Positions 20,867 through 31,669 of a stretch of DNA of 64,000 nucleotides are shown one piece after another (position 1 is the first letter of the stretch; each line of letters opens with the position of its first letter). The DNA comes from Prionace glauca. Its lineage: Eukaryota; Chordata; Chondrichthyes; Carcharhiniformes; Carcharhinidae. The position numbers were made by a program, and so were the translations under genes. The notes under the pieces are model-generated. The model worked only from the letters and a program-made list of their open reading frames with translations. It did no database searches and had not been told where the DNA came from. The stretch lies in NCBI GenBank assembly GCA_037974335.1, contig CM075760.1, forward strand, positions 27,367,402 to 27,431,401, read 5' to 3'.

Positions 20867-22524
20867 GTTAAGTATTATGGCGTTATTTTGGGGAATGTGT
20901 TGATGTATTGATTGCTCTTCTAAACGATGTGTCTCTTTCATTATATTTTCCAATCTTCCTCTGCAGTTTTCTTCAAAGTGAATGTCTGGTTGTGTTCTGT
21001 CATTAAACAGCTATTTTGTGTGACTTATCAGACTGTTTACACAGTGTAATTGTAGTTCTGTTGTGTTAGATACGTTGTAAGCATGTTTGAACATTAACTG
21101 TGTTATCACAGTGTGACTTATTTCCCCAGTGTCTTAGTGGGTGAATTACCGTAAGGATGACAGGCAGTATATGCAGTTAGCCTACTTATTTATTCAATCT
21201 ACTAGCACAATTACCTTGGCTAGAATAGTACATTGTCATTAAGGTACATGCATTTATATTATGTTAGTGCTGATGATACTGCCATGTAATCGCTACATTA
21301 TCATGCCAGTTTACATTAAATGTCAATGTGTTACTCACATCCAAGCTCCAGGGAAATAACCAAACTATGATTTCGTTGTGAAAGTACATCCATTCTGATT
21401 TGAAAACATGTTTTTGACAAATCGTTGCACGTGAAAACGAAGTAATTTTAACTTACTGTGTTGTTAATGCTGCCCTGTGTGAATTATCGGAAGCTTACCC
21501 TCGTCATGTGAGTTAATTGTCACACTGTTCGCACAATATGAAAGTGTGTTAGATAGTTACGTGACAGCATTTTCCACAGATAATTAATTGTGTACTGATT
21601 ATTGAACCATTAAATTATGCCAAAAGAATATCATGAATTTATTTATTGAAATGATGTTGCTGGCATTGTCGTCTACATTAGAATATTACAATGCTTTACT
21701 GGTCCTTAATGAAAATATTTATTGTCACTGCAGAGGTAAATGATCGTCCTGTTAATTGTAATCTGTGCCCCCGTACTGTAGATTCTCCAACCATTGTAAA
21801 CGCCTGTCAGTTTCTTTCCTGTCAATGTCCTTCACAAAACTGAATATTTTAATGAGATTAAACCCTATTCATCCGAACTCCGGAAAATATCGACAAAATG
21901 TAGTCAGCTACTCATCCTAGACGATACTCTCATAAAAGGAACAAGCATAGCCACCCTTAACTGTTCTGCCACAAATTTCAGTATTTCCCCCTTTAAATTG
22001 GCGATATAATGCAAAGATACAGTTATGGTCACGCCAAATTCTGCACAACGGTTGAAAGACATCTTTAATCCATTTGCTGCACAAAGTTTACGAGAAAGAC
22101 CAATTTTACATTGTTACATTGCTGTTTTATTAAACGCTACCAATCCTCAGACTTTCCACATTTTTTTACAGCATTCGAAGCCCTTCTTATGACACTATGT
22201 ATTCCTTTAGTTAAATAGCAAGATTGGGTGAATATTTCTCGCTGAGTTTTTGATTTTCAATAGCATTCATTCTTGTTGATTTTCTTGATTGTTTCTTGCT
22301 TGTTTCCATCTGTTATTTCTGGCACTATGCTTTAATCTAATTTGCCAACACAAATTATCCAGTTTTTCACATGATAACAATGTTATAGGCTTCATTTAGG
22401 TTGATTTATTTTCTGACTAATTCAACCACATGGCTTCTGCAGGAGAAGCATTTAGTATGATGCTACGAATCAGTCCTGCCACATTACACAATATCAGATG
22501 CCTGCATCGTTAAGTCGTTTCCAC
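20867..22524 (+). other. Intron of GPCR gene 3, repeat-poor part
   Basis: AT-rich intron without recognised retroposons. Part of it (about 21260-21430) aligns with minus-strand sequence upstream of GPCR gene 4 exon 2 (about 63800-63960), for example 'ataaccaaac.atgattt'. The two genes therefore share a duplicated intron. Confidence 0.6.
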
Positions 22525-22930
22525 AACATAGAAATATAGAAAAGTAACATAGAAAGAGAAGCAGGAGTAGACCAATTTACCTGGCGAGCCTGCTCCACTA
22601 TTCATTCTGATAGTGGCTGATCATCAGAATCGACATTGTCGTCCCACCTTCTTGCTCTATCCCCAGATCCCTTTAGAAACACGAGCTATACATTTCTTCC
22701 TGAACTCACACGATGTTTTGGCCTCTACTGCTTACTATTGTAGTGCTTGCCACACATTCAACGTTCTCCTGTGAAGAACTTTCTCCTCACCTCAGTTCTT
22801 AACCTCACACCCCTAGTTCTGGACTCCCCTACCATGGAGAATATTCTATTTGAACCCACCCTGTCTAATTCTGTTTGAAATTTGTAAGTCTCATCAGATC
22901 CCCTTCCTCTCGTCTCAACTTCAATGAAGT
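22525..22930 (-). mobile_element. Old CR1-clade LINE 3' end in intron
   Basis: Minus-strand LINE tail and coding relic ('agaagcaggagtagaccaattt...gagcctgctccac.attc' followed by decayed RT sequence). No counterpart is obvious in the visible part of the gene 4 intron. Confidence 0.55.
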
Positions 22931-22934
22931 CAAT

Positions 22935-23075
22935 CTTAGCTCTGATGAAGTGTCACCTGGACTCGAAACATTGGCTCTATTTTTTCCCCGCAGATACTGT
23001 CAGTCGTCTTTTCGTTTCAGATTCCAGCAGCCCGCACTATTTTGCTTTTGGCTTTCAGCATTTCTGTTTAGTCTT
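22935..23075 (-). repeat. Dispersed shark repeat next to the exon 2 acceptor
   Basis: Minus-strand copy of the repeat that also occurs at 10.8, 34.4, 46.2 and 63.55 kb ('tggactcgaaacattggctct', 'ttcagattccagcagccc'). It ends about 30 bp before the acceptor of GPCR gene 3 exon 2. GPCR gene 4 has the same insertion in the same place (63540-63665). Confidence 0.7.
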
Positions 23076-23105
23076 GCTCAATCTCTATGTCGTTCTTTAT
23101 TACAG

Positions 23106-24016
23106 CTAACTTAGTAGTGATTGTGATCTTGTCAAGAGGAAGATGTGGTCTGTCCAGCTGTATCACTTGCTATCTTGTTTCCATGGCGGCGACTGATCTA
23201 CTGCTCCTTGTGAGCTTTGTGATATTGAACAGGATTGCTGGTATCTATTTCCCATTCAGTTTTCTGTCCATCACGCCAGCGTGCAGTTTTCGTTGTGTCC
23301 TCAATTATGCTGCAATAGACAGTTCCGCCTGGTTAACCGTGGCTTTCACCTTTGATCGATTTATAGCCATTTGTTGTCAGAAGCTGAAAATCAAATACTG
23401 CACTGTGAAGACATCTGCACGGGTCATAACAATCGTGTCCATACTGAGCTGTTTCAAAAATTCTTTCTTATATTTTATATATGAACCTTTCGTCATAATT
23501 AACAACGTACCCTGGTTCTGCGGCATAAAATCAACTTTTTATACCGCACCTGAATGGGTTGCATTTGACGGGATTCAGAGTATTTTAACCCCTTATCTCC
23601 CATTCATTCTAATTTTACTACTCAATGCTCTGACTGTAAGACACATTATAGCGGCCAGTAGGGCTCGTAAGAGACTACGGACTGGAAACAATGGAGAGAA
23701 ACAAAGTGACCCAGAGCTGGAAAACAGGCGAAAATCTATTGTTTTACTCTTTGCCATTTCAGGGAGTTTCATCATCTTATATTTCATATTCTTTATCACC
23801 ATCCTTTACGTCCGAATAGCGAAGGTGACTTATTTCTCAGGTGCTAATGTCAGCCAGTCTACATTTGTCCTAGAGGAATACGGATATATGCTTCAGCTCT
23901 TGAGTTGCTGCATCAACCCTTTCATTTACGCAGGGCCCCAGAGCAAGTTCAGAGAGGAATTAAAGAACGGAATGAAATATCCACTGTTTTTAATTGTTAA
24001 ATTATATAAGAGATGA
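23106..24016 (+). CDS. GPR139-like class A GPCR, gene 3, exon 2
   Basis: Acceptor ttattacag/CTAAC; the first two bases complete GCT (Ala24). The full protein has 326 residues. Marks seen: N25 in TM1, D54 (2.50) in 'MAATDLL', C83 exactly 25 residues before R108 of 'FTFDRFIAIC' (DRF for DRY), C162 in 'PWFC' of extracellular loop 2, basic loop 3 'SRARKRLR', and TM7 'CCINPFIYAG' with an intact NPxxY (N294-Y298). The C-tail is short and basic. A GPR139-like orphan or peptide/amino-acid receptor is likely; the ligand is unknown. It differs from gene 4 at about 31 of roughly 300 residues by eye (about 90 percent identity), so the duplication is fairly recent. Confidence 0.92.
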
Positions 24017-24059
24017 AAAGACTAAAATCAAACATGATTTTAACATTCTAGTCCACCTG

Positions 24060-24425
24060 ACCTGATTTGTGTCTCAGTTCAACTTCAGTAAGTTCAATGA
24101 AGTCAATCCTAATTCATTTAATCTCTCGTCATGTGACAAATATGTCATCCAGGAATCAGCCTGGTGGAACTCCTTTTCCATAACCAGGATATCCTTGGTC
24201 TGATAAGGACACCAAAACTGCACGTAATATTCTGGTTGCCACGTAAAATTTCAGGGAAACACCCAATCCCTTCAATGAAGTCCTTTCGCAATGAAGACCA
24301 TCATACCATTTGTTCTCTTGACTGCCTGCTGATACTCTTTGTTCTTAGCTCTGATGAAGGGTCACCTGGACTCGAAACGTTGGCTCTATTCTGGGTGCTC
24401 CGGTTTCCTTCCACACCCCAAAGAT
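24060..24425 (-). mobile_element. CR1-clade LINE scraps and dispersed repeat
   Basis: Minus-strand CR1-like sequence (24080-24335) is followed by part of the 'ctgatgaagggtcacctggactcgaaacgttggctctattc' repeat (24345-24395). It interrupts the similarity between the 3' flanks of GPCR genes 3 and 4, which runs only to about 24078. Confidence 0.5.
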
Positions 24426-24431
24426 GTCTCT

Positions 24432-24540
24432 TAGGCTGTGTATGTGTGTGTATGTGTGTATGATTGTGTGCTTGTGTATGTGTGTGTGTGATTGTGTGCT
24501 TGTGTATCTGTATGTGTGTGTGTGTGTGTGTGTTTTGGGA
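24432..24540. repeat. TG-rich microsatellite
   Basis: Interrupted (TG)n with 'tgtgtatg' and 'tgattgtgtgcttgtg' variants. About 100 bp. Confidence 0.9.
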
Positions 24541-24923
24541 GAAAGTCCTCATGCGTTAGGCAGCGTCCTGTCAGTTTAATTGTATAAAGTTTAGCACTCT
24601 GGCCATTGAATCCGAGTTGGAACTTCAGAGGAGAGACTGTTCACATCATCCCACCTCTTGGTTACATTGGGACAGATGAGTGAGTGAGTGCCACTTGTAG
24701 GTGGACCCTCTGCCCGCTGTGGCTCATCTGCCCTAACAGCTTTGCATTCTTGTGCAATCGTTCGCTGGGGATGATGCAATGACACCAGGAAAGTCATTTA
24801 CTGCATCGTCTGCAATGTGATTTTGGTGATATTTGCTGAGATTTCCTCAGTATTTAAAATTCCACTTTCCTGAATTTTAAATACAATGTCCTTCAGCAGA
24901 CCAATTGGCGGTTTTAGCAAAAC

Positions 24924-24997
24924 AAATTTCAACTGAGGTTTGAACGCGGCACGCTGGATTCAAAGTCCAGAGTGCTCATCATTACACCAGTGAAGCC
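24924..24997 (-). tRNA. tRNA-Gln(TTG)-like, probably a pseudogene
   Basis: The 74-nt minus-strand sequence follows vertebrate tRNA-Gln. The anticodon stem-loop (CTTTGAA, anticodon TTG) and D-arm are intact. The acceptor stem has one mismatch and two wobbles (G1/T72, G2/T71, C3/A70). The T stem has two mismatches (C50/A64, C52/T62). No 3' T-run was checked as a terminator. No SINE body follows. Confidence 0.6.
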
Positions 24998-25274
24998 AAA
25001 ACCCAGAACCCTGCTGCAAGTGATCACTCAAAGCATTTGACTTCTTTCATTCAATGTGGCAACAACAGTAAATGTGACAACAATGTGTTGTTACGCGCCG
25101 ACATAAACATGCTAAAAGCTCAGAAGACACTACCCCCAAATCAACAGCATTTCGTTTCATCCAAAGCCATATTGACAGAAATTGTCATGTTTCACAGAGC
25201 AAGTACCCCGTCTGAGTGAGACAGAAATACCTGTTCGGCTGATCACGTTTTTTGACTTTGCTGAGCTGTCAATT

Positions 25275-25870
25275 ACGGCGTTCATATAATCATAGAAGCC
25301 ATACAGAGCAAAGGACGGGCGCTGGTCCCACGGAGGCTGCACCGACTTTGACAGAGCATCTTTCTAATACAACAACTCCCTGAAAGAGCCCTCGCCCCGC
25401 CCTACCCCAGAAACCCCACGCATGGTAAATCTTGGGAAAATGGGGGTCCAGTTTACCATGGCTAATCCAAAGAACAAAGACCAACACAGCACAGGAAACA
25501 GGTCCTTCGGCCCAACGCGCCGCCATTTTAACATTATGAGTGCCCTCCTCTACCTATGGCCTTTGCCTACGCCTATTGGGGAAGATTGAGGGAAGACTAA
25601 TTTAGAGACAGTTTGTTACACCAATCAACCATGTTTTTGAGCCCTTGTTTATGTTTATGCCCCAGTATCTCTGTGTGAATGGCCCTAATTTTGTGTGATC
25701 CACTGTATCTGTGTATGCCCCAGGATCTGCTGTGCGCCTGTACGTCTCTGTGGAGGAACACCCGGCGGAAACCCTTACAGAGACGGGGAGAATGTGCAAG
25801 CTCACTGCTAAAACATTGCTGGCCACTAAAGCAACCATCCAACCAGGAAATCTGACCGCAGTGAATTGAA
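25275..25870 (-). mobile_element. SINE and LINE-tail fragments
   Basis: Three small minus-strand scraps: a SINE 3' part (25285-25470, 'atcatagaagccatacag...ggtaaatcttggg'), a LINE/SINE tail (25470-25530, 'acaaagaccaacacagcacaggaaacaggtccttcggccc') and a SINE body (about 25735-25850, 'cggcggaaacccttacagagacggggagaatgtgcaagctc'). Confidence 0.5.
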
Positions 25871-26267
25871 CTTCCATAATCACCTTGAAATACTTTCAAT
25901 TTATTTGAACGACACTCACCCAGTCTTGGCTTAATCGAAGAAACGTCATTATTCATTAAAGCATATATAAAATCAACCGCTTTAGAACATCTTTAGCATT
26001 TCGCTTGATATAGTGCCTAATAGATCTTGATTTGACTTTGGATTGCTGACTAGTGAAAAAGAATATCGAACTCTATGCATTGTACAGAACAGCTTCAGTT
26101 GCTGGTTCGATGAGGATCCCGATATTGGTTGCAATGAAAATATTTCTGAAAAGCTCGGTCCTGTTTATCCTGTGACGATTGCCTCACATCATTTATCCAT
26201 TAATATTCCATTCATTGTTAGTCTGACCAGCCGCATGTAGAGCTGAGCTCTATGTCACAGATCCTCC

Positions 26268-26306
26268 AGTTATTGTACGAGTGTTGAACAGGTTGATATC
26301 GCTGTG
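26268..26306 (-). promoter_or_regulatory. V(D)J recombination signal, 23-bp spacer
   Basis: Minus strand: heptamer CACAGCG (26300-26306, one difference from CACAGTG at position 6), 23-bp spacer, nonamer ACAATAACT (26268-26276). It abuts the V exon end. The altered heptamer might lower recombination efficiency. Confidence 0.85.
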
Positions 26307-26613
26307 AGAGTCAGCGTGCAGTAGTACATGGCTGTATCAGAGAGCTGTAATTTGGACACGGTTAAGCTAAACCTTCCATTCGAAATGTCCAGCCCAGAGG
26401 AGAAACGGCTTCGAGCAAAATCTGCTTTAATTTCGTAACCAACCGAAAATCTGCGAATTAGTATTTGTGGTTCTCTCCCAGGGAATTGCCGGACCCAGAA
26501 CAAATTGAAGGAATCTTCTCTCGTGAAGTAGATGCAGTTTAAAGTTGAAATGCCTCCTTCTGCCCTAATCACTGTTGGAGGGTGTTGGGTGACAGAGAAT
26601 TCCTGACTGAAAC
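26307..26613 (-). CDS. TCR alpha/delta-type V exon, intact
   Basis: The V exon starts after 'aaatccag' and opens 'GFSQEFSVTQHPPTVIRAEGG' (split here only by the intron codon). It continues through the first cysteine ('TLNC'), CDR1, FR2 'LFWVRQFPGREPQIL', CDR2, FR3 'RFSSGLDISNGRFSLTVSK' and 'LQLSDTAMYYCTLT'. Both cysteines, the FR2 tryptophan and the DTAMYYC motif are present and no stop occurs. It ends directly at an RSS. The protein would be the antigen-binding variable domain of a T-cell receptor chain after V(D)J joining. The 'SK-LQLSDTAMYYC' and 'GREPQIL' style fits TRAV/TRDV; which of the two cannot be told. It lies on the opposite strand to the V pseudogene at 17.1 kb. Confidence 0.88.
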
Positions 26614-26711
26614 CTGGATTTAATGGGAAGCAGTGTCAAACATTAAACTGTGACTAGATACCAAAGTGCTGGTGTTCGCGGTTTATTCAAAATTGCACCC
26701 AAATTAATTAC

Positions 26712-26757
26712 CTGCAATAAACGCTCCAAACATGGCACAGATACCGAACAACCACAT
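26712..26757 (-). CDS. Leader exon of the intact TCR V gene
   Basis: ATG at 26757 opens 'MWLFGICAMFGAFIA' plus one base. The donor G/GTAATT leaves phase 1, and the first two bases of the V exon complete a glycine codon, as is standard for antigen-receptor V genes. The hydrophobic peptide is the signal sequence. The leader intron is about 98 bp. Confidence 0.82.
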
Positions 26758-27057
26758 TGTCGTTTGTCTTTACGTGTATGTACTTAGAAAACTGCAGACA
26801 CTGGCAATGTGTTACCGCTGGTTCTTCCCGTATTGAGGTTCGGTGTCTCCTTCTGCTCCCGCTCATGTGTCATAACATTCAGTGTTTGGAGTAGGGGACA
26901 GCCGCCAGTCTCCTGAAATTCGGGCAGTAACTGATCCAATCGCACAAACTCCAAAGATTGAAATTTCAAAGGGGATAATGATATTTAGAAGGAAGTAACA
27001 TGTATCATTCAATGGCATCAATGCACAATGCCGCGATTCACACACTGAACGTACAGT
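26758..27057. other. Upstream region of the V gene
   Basis: About 300 bp 5' of the minus-strand leader. It should contain the V promoter, but no confident element was identified. Confidence 0.35.
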
Positions 27058-28920
27058 AAGAACATAAGAACATAAGAACATAAGAAATAGGAGCAGGAGT
27101 AGGCCATCTGGCCCTTCGAGCCCGCCCCGCCACTCAATAAGATCATGGCTGATCTGTCGTGACTCAGCTCCACCTTCCCGCCCTCTCCCCATAATCCTTA
27201 ATCCCTTCTCTTATCAAAAACCCATCAACCCGTTTCTTAAAAATATTTAGCGAGGCAGCCTCCACCACTTCAACGGGCAGAGAATTCCAGAGATTCACCA
27301 CCCTTTGAGTGAAGAAGTTCCTCCTCAACTCTGTTCTAAACCGCCCCCCCCCCTTTATCTTGAGGCTGTGCCCCCTAGTCCTACTGTCTTTTTTGAGCGG
27401 GAAGAGTCTCTCCACCTCTATCCTATCAATCCCATTCATCATCTTATACGTCTCAATGAGATCTCCCCTCATTCTTCTAAACTCTAACGAGTACAAGCCT
27501 AGTTTATTCAGCCTCTCCTCATAGCTCAATCCCCTCAACTCCGGTATCAGCCGAGTAAACCTCCTCTGCACTCCCTCCAGGGCCAAAATATCCTTGCGCA
27601 GGTGCGGCGCCCAAAACTGCACACAGTACTCCAGCTGCGGCCTCACCAATGCCCTATACAGTTGTAGCAAGACCTCCCTACTTTTATATTCAATCCCACT
27701 CGCTACGAAGGCCAGCATCCCATTCGCCTTCCTGACCACCTGCTGCACCTGCAAGCTGGGTTTTTGCGACTCATGCACAAGGACCCCGAGGTCCCGCTGT
27801 ACCGTCGCCTGCTGCAGTTTTTCGCCCCGTAAGTAATAGTCCTTCCTACCATTCCTCCTACCAAAGTGGACCACCTCACACTTGCCAACATTAAATTCCA
27901 TTTGCCATTTCCTGGCCCATTCGCCCAGCCTATCTAGATCCCTCTGCAGACTCTCCACACCCTCCACACAATTTGCCTTTCCCCCAATCTTGGTGTCATC
28001 AGCAAATTTCGACACCCTGCACTCGGTTCCCTCCTCCAGATCATCTATATAAATGGTAAATAGCTGCGGCCCCAGCACCGACCCCTGGGGCACCCCACTA
28101 GTCACCAACCGCCAACCCGAATAGCATCCATTGACCCCCACTCTCTGCCCCCTATTTGACAACCAATCCTCTATCCACGCTAACACCCTACCCCCAACTC
28201 CATGTCCCCTGACCTTCTGCAATAACCTCTTGTGAGGTACCTTGTCAAACGCCTTCTGAAAATCCAGAAAGACCACATCCACCGGCTCTCCTCTATCCAC
28301 TGCCCTAGACACATCCTCATAGAACTCCAGTAAATTTGTCAGACACGACTTCCCTTTAATGAAACCGTGTTGCGGCCGCCCTATCAAGCAATTCCCCTCA
28401 AGATGCCTCGCTATTTCCTCCTTAATGACGGATTCTCACATTTTACCTACCACAGACGTTAAACTAACCGGCCTATAATTCCCCGCCTTTTGCCTGGCAC
28501 CCTTCTTAAAGAACGGCGTAACATTAGCCGTTTTCCACTCTTCCGGCACTTCCCCGGAATCCAGCGACGTCTGGAAAATAACCACCAAGGCATCCACTAT
28601 CACCTCCGCCATTTCTTTCAGAACCCTCGGATGCATTCCATCCGGTCCTGGGGACTTGTCCACAATCAGCCCCTCCAGTCTGTCGAGCACCACCTCTCTA
28701 ATAACAGTAATGTCATTAAGACCCTCCATTCCTACCACCTTTCCATCGCTAACACCCGGCAAATTATTCACGTCCTCCTCCGTGAAGACAGAAACAAAAA
28801 AGTTATTCAAGACCTTAGCCATATCCCCATCCCCTACCACTAAGCTCCCCTTTCTCATCCTCTAAAGGACCAACGTTCACCCTAGCCAGCCTCTTCCTTT
28901 TTATATATTTATAAAAACTC
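27058..28920 (-). mobile_element. Longest young CR1 LINE copy (ORF2 RT, 5'-truncated)
   Basis: A 407-residue open frame (27164-28387) covers most of the reverse transcriptase: 'HGFIKGKSCLTNLLEFYEDV', 'FLDFQKAFDKVPHKRLL', 'GVPQGSVLGPQLFTIYIDDLEEG' and 'KFADDTKIGG' (catalytic ADD), then the RT C-terminus and tail. The upstream RT part ('DKSPGPDGMHPRVLKEMAEVI', 'FFKKGARQKAGNYRPVSLTSVVGKM', 28436-28858) is in the same frame but separated by one stop. The 3' end is an (AAGAACAT)n tract on the plus strand (27058-27085), typical of CR1. The endonuclease and ORF1 are missing, so it cannot move on its own. It lies just upstream of the intact V gene. Confidence 0.9.
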
Positions 28921-28934
28921 TTGCTATCCTTTTT

Positions 28935-28985
28935 TATATTAGGTTGGATTAAAACCTGGTGTTGTCAGACTTTTTCCTATATTGC
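28935..28985. repeat. End fragment of the foldback repeat
   Basis: 'ggttggattaaaacctggtgttgtcagactttttcc' matches the right arm end of the foldback element at 45.0-45.35 kb with one or two changes. Confidence 0.7.
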
Positions 28986-30899
28986 CAAGCTAGCCTCAGA
29001 GCAAAATGCCTCAATTCATGTTAATGTATTTCTGTTAAACCTGGTTAGAAGGAAGAATGTTGACCAAGGCTCTGTTGGAGACCATTGCACTTTTAAAGTC
29101 CAGCTCGGCAATCATGGCGTTGGGGAACGTTTATTCCTTCATCATTCCACCTGAAAGATAGTTGGGGTCATTATCTCTGAAGCCTCCCAGGAAGGCAAGG
29201 TGGAGTCTTAAGTTGAAGGAAAATGTGTGTATTCATCTGTGTGTGTGTGTCTACGTACAGTGTATATGAAAAGAAGACAATATGTGAGACAGAATGAGAA
29301 CAAGAGAGAATGTGTGGGTGTGTGTTTGGCTGTGTGCTTTGTCTGGAAAATGTCAAGTTGTGCACAAATCAATTTCACAATGTTCCAAATATAACAATCA
29401 ACTCTCAACAACCTCATCATTTTCACTCATTCCAGTTTCGATTTGAAGACCCACCATCGACAGGATGCGACTCTAGCCGGACAGCAGTATGTGTAACTGG
29501 GCAATGCCTTCTGAGATGCCCTGGAATACCACTCTGCTGTGAACAAGTTAAGCACAAGAAACAAATATTGGCCTTCCCAGAGATTCCCACATTCAATGGA
29601 AGAATAAATGAAATAAAACACAAGCATACATGTTTATGTAGTATAAAATATATCATCTCTCTGAATCAGCTCTCGCAATTTGCCTGTATTTATTTCTATC
29701 CAACTATCACAGTGTTTGGTTGTGTTGGAGAGATCATCATTGTTGCTACCAAGGTGCAGGAGAAGCTGGAAACTTTCTTTTCCTAAGAAATGGGAAATAT
29801 TGGTATAGATTTACAAATTAAAAGATCAGTAAGTTGCCTGCAGTACTGTTGCTGGGCAGATTTGTTTATAAATAGGCCCCATTGACGATGCTAAGAGTTT
29901 GAAGTTGGCTTGCAGCCAAGCGCTCAGCACTGAGTAAACAGATCTTTGATTTACTGAACAAACACCGTCAGATGTTTCCTGTAAATATTTTCGGGTGTTT
30001 GGCAGCAGGTTGGACTGCCGCCAAATACTGCTTCGGACAGATTAACGTGAATCCGTAAGAATAGAATGGAACTCAGTCAGTAATATAATAATTATTTATT
30101 TCCCACAAGAAAGGAATGTTTTAATTTGTATTCTTTCTCAGCAAATATTTTAAATGAACGTACTGTTCATTATGTGATTAAACAATATCAGAAACTAGTA
30201 AAATGGCCAGGTGTTATTTCATTTTTATAACTTCCAAATAAAGACCCTTTCAACAATTAAAGCCACGTTGTGAGCGACTGCATGATGTGCATGAAAGAGA
30301 TTTTGATGATCCCAATCCCTCAGTCTAATGAGATCAGTGTAATGGCCCCAAAATGAAAATAATTAAAAGTAGAAGAAAACCATATAACTGCCTTGAACAG
30401 CCCGGATTCTTGGAATATTCTCAGTGCTCTGCCCCTCTCTTACATTTGATTAGATCCATGTTCTGTTGTGCAGCACAATCTGATTTCAACCATTTACCAG
30501 TCCCTCTCGTAGCTGCCAATCTGTGAAGAAATGATCTGTTCATACCCTGGTTCAGTGGAAGATAAAACATTTATTATTGTGATATTGTGCAATATGCCGC
30601 AAAATCCTGATATCCTGTTTTCGCACTACCAGTGAATGTTAGACAGCCAGTGGCTGATAAAATGAGCTGCAATGATCTGGATGCTGACGGAGAACTTTCC
30701 TGATCCCTGTGTCCGGTCTGATTCATTAAATTCTCTGTCCGAAGTTGATTTTAATTTCATGTTTCTCTGTCAACTCAAGGAATCAGAAGTCAACCAGTTT
30801 TCTTTCACCGTTAATTTTCACAGGGTTAAATAGCTATTGGGGAAATATAAGGTGTAACATTGCATCATATGAGGATTTTCTTTTTGAATGTATTTGTGA

Positions 30900-31205
30900 G
30901 TTGCACGGTGACATCTTTGTTAGCACTTCTGCCTTAAAGCGCCAGGGACACAGTTTCAATTCCAGATTTTGGCCTGTGTGGAATCACTACCTGTGTGGAG
31001 TCTGCACATTCTCCAATTGTCTGCCTATTTACTCACACTGTCAAATAATGTGCCGCTTAGGTTGATTGGCGATGATAAATTGACCCATAATTTCAAGGGA
31101 ATTAGCCAGGAATGTAGTTGTATGTTCAGGATAGGGCCTGGGTAGAAATGGTAGCGGTGCGGGTCCGATAGGCCAAATGGTCTCCTTCTACTCTGTAGAG
31201 ATTCT
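30900..31205 (+). mobile_element. HE1-type SINE in arm A
   Basis: tRNA head 'ttgcacggtgacatctttgttagcacttctgcc', body and tail 'ggtccgataggccaaatggtctccttctactctgtagagattctatg'. The partner in arm B is at 38885-39220, minus strand, so the insertion predates the duplication. Confidence 0.7.
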
Positions 31206-31214
31206 ATGAACATG

Positions 31215-31535
31215 GACACAGCTAGATGACCAGAATTTATTGCCTACCTTTTGCCAAGGGCAATGGAGAGCCAACCACATTTCCGTGGCTCTGGAATTGC
31301 AGATAGGCCAAACCAGTTAAGGACGACATATTCCCTTCTCTAACATACATTAGTGAAGCAATTAGGTTTTTTTTCACACAATCGACAATGACATCATGTT
31401 CATAAGTAGATTCTTATTTCCAGATGTTTTTACTAAATTTACATTCTACCCATCTGTTGTTCTGGGATTCGAAGCCTGGCCCTGAAAGTATTACTTCAGT
31501 TATTGGATGAATTATCATTGAAAATGACAGTTGGC
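31215..31535 (-). mobile_element. Second-type shark SINE in arm A
   Basis: Minus-strand copy of a different tRNA-headed SINE. The tail half reads 'ccacatttccgtggctctgga...aggccaaaccagttaaggacgacatattcccttc' on the plus strand, then 'cgacaatgacatcatg'. The partner in arm B is at 38595-38880, plus strand. Confidence 0.6.
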
Positions 31536-31669
31536 CATTGCTTCTCTTGTTTGTATATCCGCTCTCAAATTATAGTGATAGCTATCCATACCTGAAATAC
31601 AATCATCCCAGCATTTAGTTATATAAATCGATAATAATTCCTCTAATGAATTATATTTTTGCTGCAATG

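Noticed and set aside
23087-23105. Start of GPCR gene 3 at the ATG at 23087
   Set aside because: It lies in the intron; the acceptor at 23105/23106 and the exon at 20797-20866 restore TM1 in the right phase.
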